Below are positions 52,931-60,569 of a stretch of DNA of 61,882 bases, in pieces (positions within the stretch are counted from its first letter, which is position 1; the number at the start of each line of letters is the position of its first letter). Made by a program: the position numbers and the translations under genes. Below the pieces are notes generated by a model. That model was not told the DNA's origin and did no database searches. It was given only the letters and a program-made list of their open reading frames with translations. The stretch comes from Succinivibrionaceae bacterium UBA3769 (GTDB lineage Bacteria > Pseudomonadota > Gammaproteobacteria > Enterobacterales > Succinivibrionaceae): contig DFFT01000040.1 in NCBI GenBank assembly GCA_002372325.1, forward strand, positions 1 through 61,882, read 5' to 3'.

Positions 52931-54109
52931 TCATTTAGTGAAACCATAGAGGATTTTGTACTGAGAATTGCGGTTTTTAACACCGCTTTTCCAGAATGCC
53001 TGAGACAGGTGGTTTTCATAGGGCAGAAATGCATTGGCCACCATGAAAAAGGATCCTCCGGAATTGAGATGGGAAGGGCAGTCCCGGATAAGCTTGAGCA
53101 CCGGCCCGAATACCTGCTTCTTTCCCACATGAAAGGGCGGGTTGGAAATAATGAGATCGTAGCGGTCTGTTTCATCAAGCATGTCTGAGGGTATTACCTG
53201 AATATCCGCATTGTTAAGCCGGGCGGTTTCCCGGGCTGCTTTAAGGGCAAAGGCGCTGACATCCACGGCGATAACCCGGGCGTCCGGGAGAAGCTTTTTC
53301 AGGAATACGGCAATAATGCCGGAGCCGGTGCCGGCGTCAAGCACGGTTTTCACATGGGAGAGATCCTGATCCGCTATGCTTTCCAGCAGGAAACGGGTGC
53401 CCTGATCCATTCTGTCCATGCTGAAAACCCCCGGAATCATGGCAACGTTAAGGCTGATATCCCGGATTACGGCGTTATAGCATTCCGCATGGGGGGCAGG
53501 GGAGGTGGTATCCTCTGACGGGGCTGCGGCAGGGGCTGCTTCCGTTTTCAGTGCTGGGGACTTTTTAACAATCATGCGGAAAAGCGCGCACTTTCTTCCG
53601 TAGTCGTACTTTTCTGCGGGGCCGGTGTTTTTAAGAATGGTCTCCATGCCCCGGACGCCTTCGTCGTTGCCGCCGATGACAAAAACCTCAGATCCTTCCG
53701 GAAGACGCCTTCTCACGCTTTCGAGATAGAAGATGTTTTCCTTTTTGTTTTTGCTCATGTAGATAAGAGCGCATGATGGCGCAAAGGATACTGCGGGTTC
53801 CGCATCGAACATAACGGTCTTATTTCCTTCCTGCCAGGACAAAAAGCCTGCGGAGGAAGGAGATGAATCAGACGAGGAAGCTGCGGATACAGGGGTCTGA
53901 GAAGGTGCAGCAGGAGAAGAAGCAGCAGCGGATGAAAATAACGGAGCAAAGCTTAGGAACTGAACGTAGTCGGTACACCAGACCAGAAGATTTTCCGCAG
54001 TTCTGGCTAAGGAGATGATTTCGTTATCCGGAAAAAATCCCGTTACCAGAATGCTTCTCCCTTCAAAAATTTCCGGATGACGGGAGAGAAGTTCGCTTTT
54101 AAGAGACAT
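52931..54109 (-). CDS. rsmC: RsmC, 16S rRNA G1207 N2-methyltransferase, with low-complexity inserts
   Basis: 392 residues (E. coli 343). The C-terminal methyltransferase domain has VLDAGTGSGIIAVFLKK (~258) and the catalytic NPPFH (~323). The N-terminal RsmC-like domain is interrupted by a Ser/Ala/Pro-rich stretch (about 59-88), and a second Ala/Pro/Thr-rich linker (about 190-212) joins the halves; these account for the extra length. Methylates G1207 in the 30S head. Its ATG abuts rsmA (one-base overlap). Confidence 0.88.
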   Translation of the reverse strand: MSLKSELLSRHPEIFEGRSILVTGFFPDNEIISLARTAENLLVWCTDYVQFLSFAPLFSSAAASSPAAPSQTPVSAASSSDSSPSSAGFLSWQEGNKTVMFDAEPAVSFAPSCALIYMSKNKKENIFYLESVRRRLPEGSEVFVIGGNDEGVRGMETILKNTGPAEKYDYGRKCALFRMIVKKSPALKTEAAPAAAPSEDTTSPAPHAECYNAVIRDISLNVAMIPGVFSMDRMDQGTRFLLESIADQDLSHVKTVLDAGTGSGIIAVFLKKLLPDARVIAVDVSAFALKAARETARLNNADIQVIPSDMLDETDRYDLIISNPPFHVGKKQVFGPVLKLIRDCPSHLNSGGSFFMVANAFLPYENHLSQAFWKSGVKNRNSQYKILYGFTK

Positions 54110-54906
54110 TAGTCCTCCAGAAGATCGGCAAGAGTACAGTAATCCTTCAGGGAGAGGTTTTCCGCGCGGGCGGTGAGGGAAATTCCCGCATTCTCCAGCT
54201 TTTCATCAGTGAACAGGGAGGAAAGACTGTTATGCACAGTCTTACGGCGCTGGTTGAAGGCCACGGCCAGTACCTTTTCCAGGGCCGGAATGCTCCGGAC
54301 GTTAAAGGGTCTTTCCTTATGAGGCACCAGACGAGCCACGGCGCTTACTACCTTCGGAGCGGGGCGGAAGGCAGAGGGTTTAACCTCCATGATGGGAATC
54401 ACCTTGCAGTAGAACTGGGTGATCACGCTGAGCCGGCCGTAATCCTTGGAATTTGGGGCGGCGGCCAGTCTTTCCACCACCTCCTTCTGGAGCATGAAGT
54501 GCATGTCGCTAATCACTTCGCACTGGGAAAAGAGATGAATAAGGAGCGGCGTGGAAATGTTGTAGGGCAGGTTTCCAAACACCCTGACCGGATGCTCTTT
54601 GGTAGCGATGCTCCGGAAATCGAATTTCAGGGCATCGGTTTCGATAATGTTGAGCTTTTCGCTGAGAAAGGGGGTATGACGGAGTCTGTCCGCCAGATCC
54701 CGGTCGAGCTCAATGCAGTTTAAAAGGTCAACTTTTTCGGCCACAGGTTCGGTAAGAGCCCCGAGTCCGGGGCCGATTTCCAGAATAAAGTCGTCCTTTT
54801 TGGGATTAATGGCATTGACAATATTGGCGATTACCCGGGAATCCTGTAAAAAGTTCTGGCCGAAGCGTTTTCTGGCTACATGACCAAAGGTAACTTTATC
54901 ATTCAT
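54109..54906 (-). CDS. rsmA: RsmA (KsgA), 16S rRNA A1518/A1519 dimethyltransferase
   Basis: 265 residues (E. coli 273). ARKRFGQNFLQDSRVI, LEIGPGLGALTEPVAEKV, FGNLPYNISTPLLIHLF, MLQKEVVERLAAAPNSKDYGRLSV and the C-terminal FNQRRKTVHNSL are KsgA signatures. Dimethylates two adenosines as a late 30S checkpoint. The ATG at 54906, 11 bases after GGAGG, matches E. coli (MNxxVxxGH); the open frame back to a TTG at 54924 is less likely. In E. coli it follows surA-pdxA; here an AlbA_2 gene intervenes. Confidence 0.97.
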   Translation of the reverse strand: MNDKVTFGHVARKRFGQNFLQDSRVIANIVNAINPKKDDFILEIGPGLGALTEPVAEKVDLLNCIELDRDLADRLRHTPFLSEKLNIIETDALKFDFRSIATKEHPVRVFGNLPYNISTPLLIHLFSQCEVISDMHFMLQKEVVERLAAAPNSKDYGRLSVITQFYCKVIPIMEVKPSAFRPAPKVVSAVARLVPHKERPFNVRSIPALEKVLAVAFNQRRKTVHNSLSSLFTDEKLENAGISLTARAENLSLKDYCTLADLLED

Positions 54907-55052
54907 TAAAAAATTATCCTCCAAGGGCAGGTTGGTATTCTGTTATTTTTGCGGATTTGAGGGATTTCGTGGCAGCAGACCGCGTTAATCATGATGTTCC
55001 GGAGCGGTCTTTCTTTCCTCTTTGTACATTCTCTTGTCTTTTTTGCCGGCTC

Positions 55053-56492
55053 TCACTTTACGGTAATGTACTTCTGAAGACGGCTGTTTGGTTTCTCAGG
55101 AACCGTCATGGCGAGTCTTCCCCGTTCTATGAGGGGAGCAAGCCTTTTACGGACAGTTCTCTTGTCTTTGTATCCCAGGTATGCTGCAATCTCCAGGGCT
55201 CTTTTTGGTTTGGCGCAAAACCATAAAATCTTATCCTCGTCCGTCAATTGTCCGGACATAATTACAGACGGATTTTCAATGGTAGGTATATTATGGTTGG
55301 CAATTGGTAAATTGCGCGGAGCAGTTCCACTTATATCTAAGCTATGATAGGGAATGGTTACTTTGATGCTGTTTTCTCTGAAACTGAAGGCCTCCTTGCC
55401 GTAAACATTAGATATAGCCGGAATACCGCAACCGGTCTGCTCACTGATACGCAATTGTAAAAAAATTTTTGCCAGATTTTCATTAACAGGTACAGACTTT
55501 CCAGCAAAAAAACCGTCTCTGGTCTGCTTTGGAGGCATAGATCCTTTGGATAAAATTTCGATACGGTCATGAAAAGCGGTAAAAGAAGGCGCTCCGAAAA
55601 GCCAGTTGTTATGGACGCAGGCATTAATCGCAGCTTCGCGAAAGGCTTTTTGATTAAAAAGGGGTACCTTTTTTCTCTTCACAATTCTGTTACGCTCGTC
55701 CGTCTGCGGTATATTTATGAGCTCGCCATAACGCAGAATCCCTTCCAGAGAGTAAAGCAGACAATCATTGCCGAATTCCTGAACAGCGTACATGGGAGAT
55801 GCTTTGGTGGTACCGGTAAATGAGGCGAATCTGATGGGGATCTGGCTGTCGTCAGAGAGGATCTGCGCCAATACGTTGTTCTTCCCGTCCGGGGTCAGGA
55901 GATGCAGGTTTTCTTTGAATGTATTTATGCTTAGGGGAATCCCCTTGGCTTCGTAGTAAGCAAACAGCTTTTGAAACCTGAGATCCTGATCGTCTGCTGC
56001 GGTATTTTCAATGGATGGAATATCCCCCCGAAGAGCCATGAAGAGCTGGGCTTCCCGTTCCGGATAATCCAGCAAATTAACCTTGCTGGAACCGACACGA
56101 TAGTAGCGATTTCTGTCAAATGATACCGGAACATCCTTAGCAGCGGGAATAATCAAAGCTACTACACGTTTTCCATGAAATGTTATTTCCTGAAACTGAA
56201 AACACAGATCCGGCTTTAGCTGCCTCGCGAGGTAATGCTCCAGGGGTTCATTCTTCACATCTCGGTGAAAATCGAAAGAGGTTCCCACAATGGTGTGAGA
56301 AGAGTTCTCGATGCCCCATATAAAATAGGCATAGTCCTGCCCCGCCATGGCCGCGGCATTTGACATGCCTGATATATATTCCCCGAGGGCATGAGGTTCA
56401 AACCAGTTTTCCTTGAATTCAAACCAGTCTTCCTCATATTCAAAGGAAATGAGTTTTTCAAGAATGGGTTCAAGAGCTGTTAACTTATGCAT
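55053..56492 (-). CDS. AlbA_2 (Schlafen-type) domain ATP-binding regulator
   Basis: 479 residues. N-terminal AlbA_2/Schlafen-like domain (about 10-140, with EEDWFEFKENWF, GMSNAAAMAGQDYAYFIWGIEN and RYYRVGSSKVNL); a central GHKL-like ATPase region around FREAAINACVHNNW and FHDRIEILSKGSMP (ATP-binding HATPase_c_4 type); and a C-terminal winged-helix-like segment (DEDKILWFCAKPKRALEIAAYLGYKDKRTVRKRLAPLIERGRL). Such proteins are annotated as putative transcriptional regulators or RecG-like; the role is unknown. It occupies the pdxA position between surA and rsmA. A nearly perfect palindrome of DnaA boxes lies upstream. Confidence 0.85.
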   Translation of the reverse strand: MHKLTALEPILEKLISFEYEEDWFEFKENWFEPHALGEYISGMSNAAAMAGQDYAYFIWGIENSSHTIVGTSFDFHRDVKNEPLEHYLARQLKPDLCFQFQEITFHGKRVVALIIPAAKDVPVSFDRNRYYRVGSSKVNLLDYPEREAQLFMALRGDIPSIENTAADDQDLRFQKLFAYYEAKGIPLSINTFKENLHLLTPDGKNNVLAQILSDDSQIPIRFASFTGTTKASPMYAVQEFGNDCLLYSLEGILRYGELINIPQTDERNRIVKRKKVPLFNQKAFREAAINACVHNNWLFGAPSFTAFHDRIEILSKGSMPPKQTRDGFFAGKSVPVNENLAKIFLQLRISEQTGCGIPAISNVYGKEAFSFRENSIKVTIPYHSLDISGTAPRNLPIANHNIPTIENPSVIMSGQLTDEDKILWFCAKPKRALEIAAYLGYKDKRTVRKRLAPLIERGRLAMTVPEKPNSRLQKYITVK

Positions 56493-56591
56493 TTACCGGA
56501 CACCATTGAATATTTACGTAAAACCGGGGGTATCAGAGCTGGCTGCGGAAAAACTGGCATTTGATTTTCATTGCCTGATGGGACAGAAGTT

Positions 56592-56631
56592 GCAGTTATC
56601 CACAAAGGCTAAAATATCTGTGGATAACTGC
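56592..56631. promoter_or_regulatory. Inverted pair of consensus DnaA boxes
   Basis: GCAGTTATCCACA (56592-56604) and its exact reverse complement (56619-56631), 14 bp apart. Each contains TTATCCACA, the consensus DnaA box. It lies just after the surA stop and about 100 bp upstream of the AlbA_2 gene start. It could be a DnaA regulatory site, a DnaA-titration site, or only a surA 3' hairpin; there is no T run for a terminator. Confidence 0.65.
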
Positions 56632-56641
56632 GGTCTAAATC

Positions 56642-57937
56642 CTATTCATAGATTTTTACGTAGGAGGTATCGCGGATCTCCCGCTGCCATCTCTCGCTTT
56701 CTTCGGCGATTGTCCGGTTAAAGAGTATTTCTCTGGCCTTTACCTTATAGGCCTCCAGAGAATCCCGGTCGACCTTTCTGCCCACAAGCTCCGCGAGATG
56801 CCAGCCGAAGCTGCTTTTGAAGGGCTTGCTGATTTCCCCGGGTTTAAGAGCTGCGATAGCGTCCCGGAAGGCGGGATCAAAGACCTCCGGATTCATCCAG
56901 TCCATAAGTCCGCCATTAAAGGAGTTTGAATAATCCTCGGAATTGCTGCGGGCCACATCGTCAAAGCTTTTGTCGCCGTTTACGATGGATGCTCTCAGGG
57001 CGGCCAGCTTGGCTTCGGCGGCCTTATCGTCAAAGATAATGCTGGTTCTCAGGAGAATGTGCTTGACCTTGACCTGCTCCACCGGCTCCGGGGTCATGCC
57101 GCCCATATCGTAGATTTTGATGATGCTGAGCCCCTGATCAGTGCGGACGGGGCCTACAATATCGCCTTTTTTATGTTCCCTGACGGCATCGGCAATATGG
57201 GGCGGCAGCTGACTTTCCGGGATCGTGCCCAGATCTCCGCCGTTTACGCCGGTGGGCGCATCGGAAAACCGCGCAGCCACATTGGCAAATACCTTGCCCC
57301 GGGCCAGTTCATCCTTGATCTGCTTTACCTTGCGGTTTGCGGCATCAGTCTGGGCGGGAGTGGCATCGGGATCCAGCTTGATAAAGATAAGGCCGAGATG
57401 ATAGGATTTCATGGCTGCGGCATTGTCCTTGAGCATGAGGGCCAGCTGTTCCACCTCCTGATCAGAAATGTTGATTCTGCTTCTGACCTGGTTTCTGGTA
57501 ACCTCGCCGATAATAATATTTTCCTTGACCTCGTTACGATACTCCGCTTCGGAAAACCCTTCCCTTGCCGCCTGAGCCAGCATGGCGGGAACCGTGGTAT
57601 GGTTCAGGGCAGCCATGTGGCTGATGGCCCGATCAATATCGGAGTCAGTCATGGTAATGCCGTTCTGTTCGGCGAGCTGCATGATAAGGCTGTTAACGAT
57701 AAGCCTTTCCAGAGCGCTCTTTCTGACCACGTCCTCCGGAGGAAGTTCCTGTCCTGTTTTCTGGAAGTTCCTTTTCAGATTTACGATGGCCTTTGCGAGT
57801 TCGCTTTCCAGAATAATGTCATTGTTTGCCACTGCTACGGTTCTGTCCACCGGCATGACGCCGGCCGCATATGCCGAGCCGGAAGCGAGAGTTCCCAGGA
57901 CAATGGCAGCGGCTAATAATTTCTTCATCTTCAGCAT
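56642..57937 (-). CDS. surA: SurA, periplasmic OMP chaperone and peptidyl-prolyl isomerase
   Basis: 431 residues (E. coli 428). Signal peptide MLKMKKLLAAAIVLGTLASGSAYA; SurA N-terminal domain (VDRTVAVANNDIILESELAKAI ... ), then two parvulin domains (about 170-275, YHLGLIFIKLD, and 285-390, VKVKHILLRTS ... FGWHLAEL). It escorts outer-membrane proteins to BamA. The start eight bases after the lptD stop is coupled. LptD itself is a classic SurA client, so the two genes form a functional pair as in E. coli. Confidence 0.97.
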   Translation of the reverse strand: MLKMKKLLAAAIVLGTLASGSAYAAGVMPVDRTVAVANNDIILESELAKAIVNLKRNFQKTGQELPPEDVVRKSALERLIVNSLIMQLAEQNGITMTDSDIDRAISHMAALNHTTVPAMLAQAAREGFSEAEYRNEVKENIIIGEVTRNQVRSRINISDQEVEQLALMLKDNAAAMKSYHLGLIFIKLDPDATPAQTDAANRKVKQIKDELARGKVFANVAARFSDAPTGVNGGDLGTIPESQLPPHIADAVREHKKGDIVGPVRTDQGLSIIKIYDMGGMTPEPVEQVKVKHILLRTSIIFDDKAAEAKLAALRASIVNGDKSFDDVARSNSEDYSNSFNGGLMDWMNPEVFDPAFRDAIAALKPGEISKPFKSSFGWHLAELVGRKVDRDSLEAYKVKAREILFNRTIAEESERWQREIRDTSYVKIYE

Positions 57938-57945
57938 GGTAATAC

Positions 57946-60324
57946 CTATTTGCTCAGATTCACCGTATCGATGTACGGCAGAAGTTTGGTTTCAGCGGTA
58001 AAGGAGGTATCGGCTCCGACATTGGCCAGTCCCTTGAGTTCGAAGAACACGCCGAACTTTGTTTCATTGCGGGACGTCAGGGTATAGTTATTCGGTTTGT
58101 TATACCTTTCTGCCTGAACGCCCAGGGAGTAGCAGCAGGAGTCATACTTTACGGCAAGCTTGGAATCGATGTTCTTTTTCTGGTATAGGTCATAATACAT
58201 GACGCCGATGGCGTGCCAGTCCCGGCCCAGAGGAACTTGCACGGATCCCCCCAGCTGCCGGAGATCGATAATCTCGTTTTTCATAGTCTGGTTGCCGTCT
58301 CTCTTATAACGGTAGTTGATCTGGCCGCGGAAATCCTCGTATTCCCCGTTAATAAGAGCGCTCCAGCTGGCGAGCTCGGAATCTTCGGTGTTGTAAACCA
58401 GATCTCCGTGAGCGGAAAGTCCTTTTATCGGACTTAGATTGAGTGCGGTGGAAATGGGAGTGCGGGGATAATAGTTGCTTTCCTCAAGACTGAGGAGCTT
58501 TACCCGCTGCGTGGTAAAGTCGTATCCCTGCCCGATCTGAAAACGCAGGATCTCCCGATAGTCCTCATCAAATATGCGGTGGGTGAGACCGTAGCTGATG
58601 CGGTTGGCATCGGAAATTCGGTCCAGACCCGAATACCGGCGGTAGCTGAAGAGCGATTCAAAGTCGTACAGCCGATCCAGAGTGTCATAAAGGCCGATGG
58701 CGTCCTGATTCTTGTAGGGGATGTACATGTACTGGATTTCCGGTTCCAAGGTCAGGGTTTTGCCGCTTTCCAGGGTATTGGTAAAGGTAACCTTGCCATT
58801 GATCTCGGAAAGATTCAGGAATCTGTCAACGGTAGGCTTCAGATCACCAACTGTCAGGTATTGCACCACGAAATTGGTATACCCGGAACGGGGGATGCTC
58901 TGGTCATAATGGGTGTAAAAGAGCTTTTCCCGGAAGGAGAGACTGATGCCCTTGCGGTCAATAAGCGGAATCAGAATCTCCGGTTCGAGGTGGATTCTCT
59001 GGGCGTAATAGCTGCCGCTGCGGTAATGGTGATCCACTCTGAAGTTGGAATAGGTCATGCCCAGTTTGTAGCTTAACCATGAGTATACGGTGTCATGATA
59101 GCCTAGCTTCACTTCCGGTTCTATTTTAAACGGCTGGAATAACAGCTGAGAATCAGGCTGGAGAAGCTGATACCGGAGCCGGCGCACCGAGGCCTCGAAA
59201 TTATGCAGATTGACAAAGCCTTTGACCTCCTGAGTCAGCTGGTTGTCGATAGTAGTAACCGAATTAGGGTCAAAATCATCTACGTAGTTAAAGTCCCCGC
59301 TGCGGATCTGGGTGTAATTAGCCTCAATGCCGTAATTTTTGTTATCCCAGTAGCTTTTATGATTCAGAGTATACAGCCAGCGCTCATGAAATTTGTCGGT
59401 TTCATCCTTGTCGGGACGTTTTCTGTCATGATGGATGTACTGACCCATCATGGTGCCCTGAGTGCCCTGGAAGGGGAGGTAGCGGAATTCGCTTTCCATA
59501 AGAAGTCCCCGCCGTCCGATAAGGGTGGGGGTGATGGTCATGTCATAGTTGGGAGCGATATTCCAGTAAACCGGGGCTTTAAGGAGGATGCCATCAGAAG
59601 ATGACCAGCCGATAACCGGGTATAGGAGACCGGACTTTCTTTGGTTCTTTACCGGAAAATTCAGGTAAGGCAGGTAAAAAACCGGGACATCATGAAACCA
59701 GAACAAAGTATTGTAGGCTTCGCCGAAGACCTCGTTCTTGTCCATCTGAATTTCGGTGGAGCTGATTTTCCAGGTTTCGTTGTCCGTAGGGCAGGTGGTG
59801 ATGTAGGCATTCCTTAATGAAACGCGGTTTGCCTGATCCGTAATTACCGCTTCATCGGCATAGCCTCTTACCAGAGTGCCGTTGAGGCGGTAGGTGGCTT
59901 TGTCCAGACGGGTATCATTGGTTTTAAGGTTGGTGGTAAGTGTGGTGTCGCTCTTAACCGTAACCTCGCCGTCCTGGTAAAAAATGTTACCGGTGGCTTT
60001 GATATCCTGGGTCTCATGGTTGAAGGAGGTTTTTTCGGCTTTAAGGGTTTTCTGGCCCTGGACGATTTCCACATTGCCGGAATAGTTGACGCTTTGTCTC
60101 AGGTCGGCCTGGGCCTGATCTGCCGTGATGGATACCTGAGTCTGGTTGGGATCCTGATTCTTTGCATTTTTGACGTAAGGAGGGATATCGGCAAGACAGC
60201 GGGCATCGTAGACGTTTTGGGTACTGAACAGATCCTTTGTTCCTGCGAGAGTCTGCGCCGGGAGGAGCGCAGCGGAGACAATAACTCCCAGACTCAGGAT
60301 GCCTGTTTTGTGGTGAGGGTGCAT
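57946..60324 (-). CDS. lptD: LptD, LPS transport outer-membrane barrel
   Basis: 792 residues (E. coli 784). Signal peptide (about 1-28), periplasmic OstA/beta-jellyroll domain with VSITADQAQADLRQSVNYSGNVEIVQG, and a large beta-barrel. Four cysteines match the known disulfide pattern: DARCLAD near 42, ITTCPTD near 173 and the adjacent CC in YDSCCYSLGVQ near the C-terminus. It inserts LPS into the outer leaflet together with LptE. Upstream of surA in one operon. Confidence 0.96.
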   Translation of the reverse strand: MHPHHKTGILSLGVIVSAALLPAQTLAGTKDLFSTQNVYDARCLADIPPYVKNAKNQDPNQTQVSITADQAQADLRQSVNYSGNVEIVQGQKTLKAEKTSFNHETQDIKATGNIFYQDGEVTVKSDTTLTTNLKTNDTRLDKATYRLNGTLVRGYADEAVITDQANRVSLRNAYITTCPTDNETWKISSTEIQMDKNEVFGEAYNTLFWFHDVPVFYLPYLNFPVKNQRKSGLLYPVIGWSSSDGILLKAPVYWNIAPNYDMTITPTLIGRRGLLMESEFRYLPFQGTQGTMMGQYIHHDRKRPDKDETDKFHERWLYTLNHKSYWDNKNYGIEANYTQIRSGDFNYVDDFDPNSVTTIDNQLTQEVKGFVNLHNFEASVRRLRYQLLQPDSQLLFQPFKIEPEVKLGYHDTVYSWLSYKLGMTYSNFRVDHHYRSGSYYAQRIHLEPEILIPLIDRKGISLSFREKLFYTHYDQSIPRSGYTNFVVQYLTVGDLKPTVDRFLNLSEINGKVTFTNTLESGKTLTLEPEIQYMYIPYKNQDAIGLYDTLDRLYDFESLFSYRRYSGLDRISDANRISYGLTHRIFDEDYREILRFQIGQGYDFTTQRVKLLSLEESNYYPRTPISTALNLSPIKGLSAHGDLVYNTEDSELASWSALINGEYEDFRGQINYRYKRDGNQTMKNEIIDLRQLGGSVQVPLGRDWHAIGVMYYDLYQKKNIDSKLAVKYDSCCYSLGVQAERYNKPNNYTLTSRNETKFGVFFELKGLANVGADTSFTAETKLLPYIDTVNLSK

Positions 60325-60366
60325 ATTACCGGTACTCTTTTACTTCCATGGTTGCGTCGCAGATCT

Positions 60367-60397
60367 CTATTATAGAGTAATGCGGTGGGTTTTGCAT
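60367..60397 (-). promoter_or_regulatory. lptD promoter candidate
   Basis: TATAAT on the minus strand (plus 60369-60374) lies inside a perfect 6-1-6 palindrome CTCTATTATAGAG (60365-60377 region), about 45 bp before the lptD start. The -35 is weak (plus 60391-60397). Confidence 0.45.
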
Positions 60398-60503
60398 CTG
60401 TTGACGAAAAATTGAGTGAAAGACGGTAATATTCATGGGGAGACTGGGAGATAACCATGTTTGAATATTGTGAAAACGTGAGGCTTTGGTTATATCATGA
60501 ATT

Positions 60504-60543
60504 TAAAAAAAGAAAAACTGCAGACAATGAAGTCCGCAGTTTT
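60504..60543 (-). terminator. Terminator of the sulfatase-family gene
   Basis: Inverted repeat AAACTGCAGAC / GTCCGCAGTTT (60515-60525 and 60532-60542, one G-U pair) with a long A run at 60504-60517, i.e. a T run on the minus strand after the gene ending at 60570. Confidence 0.88.
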
Positions 60544-60569
60544 ATCCTGAAGAAACAATTAAAAATACT

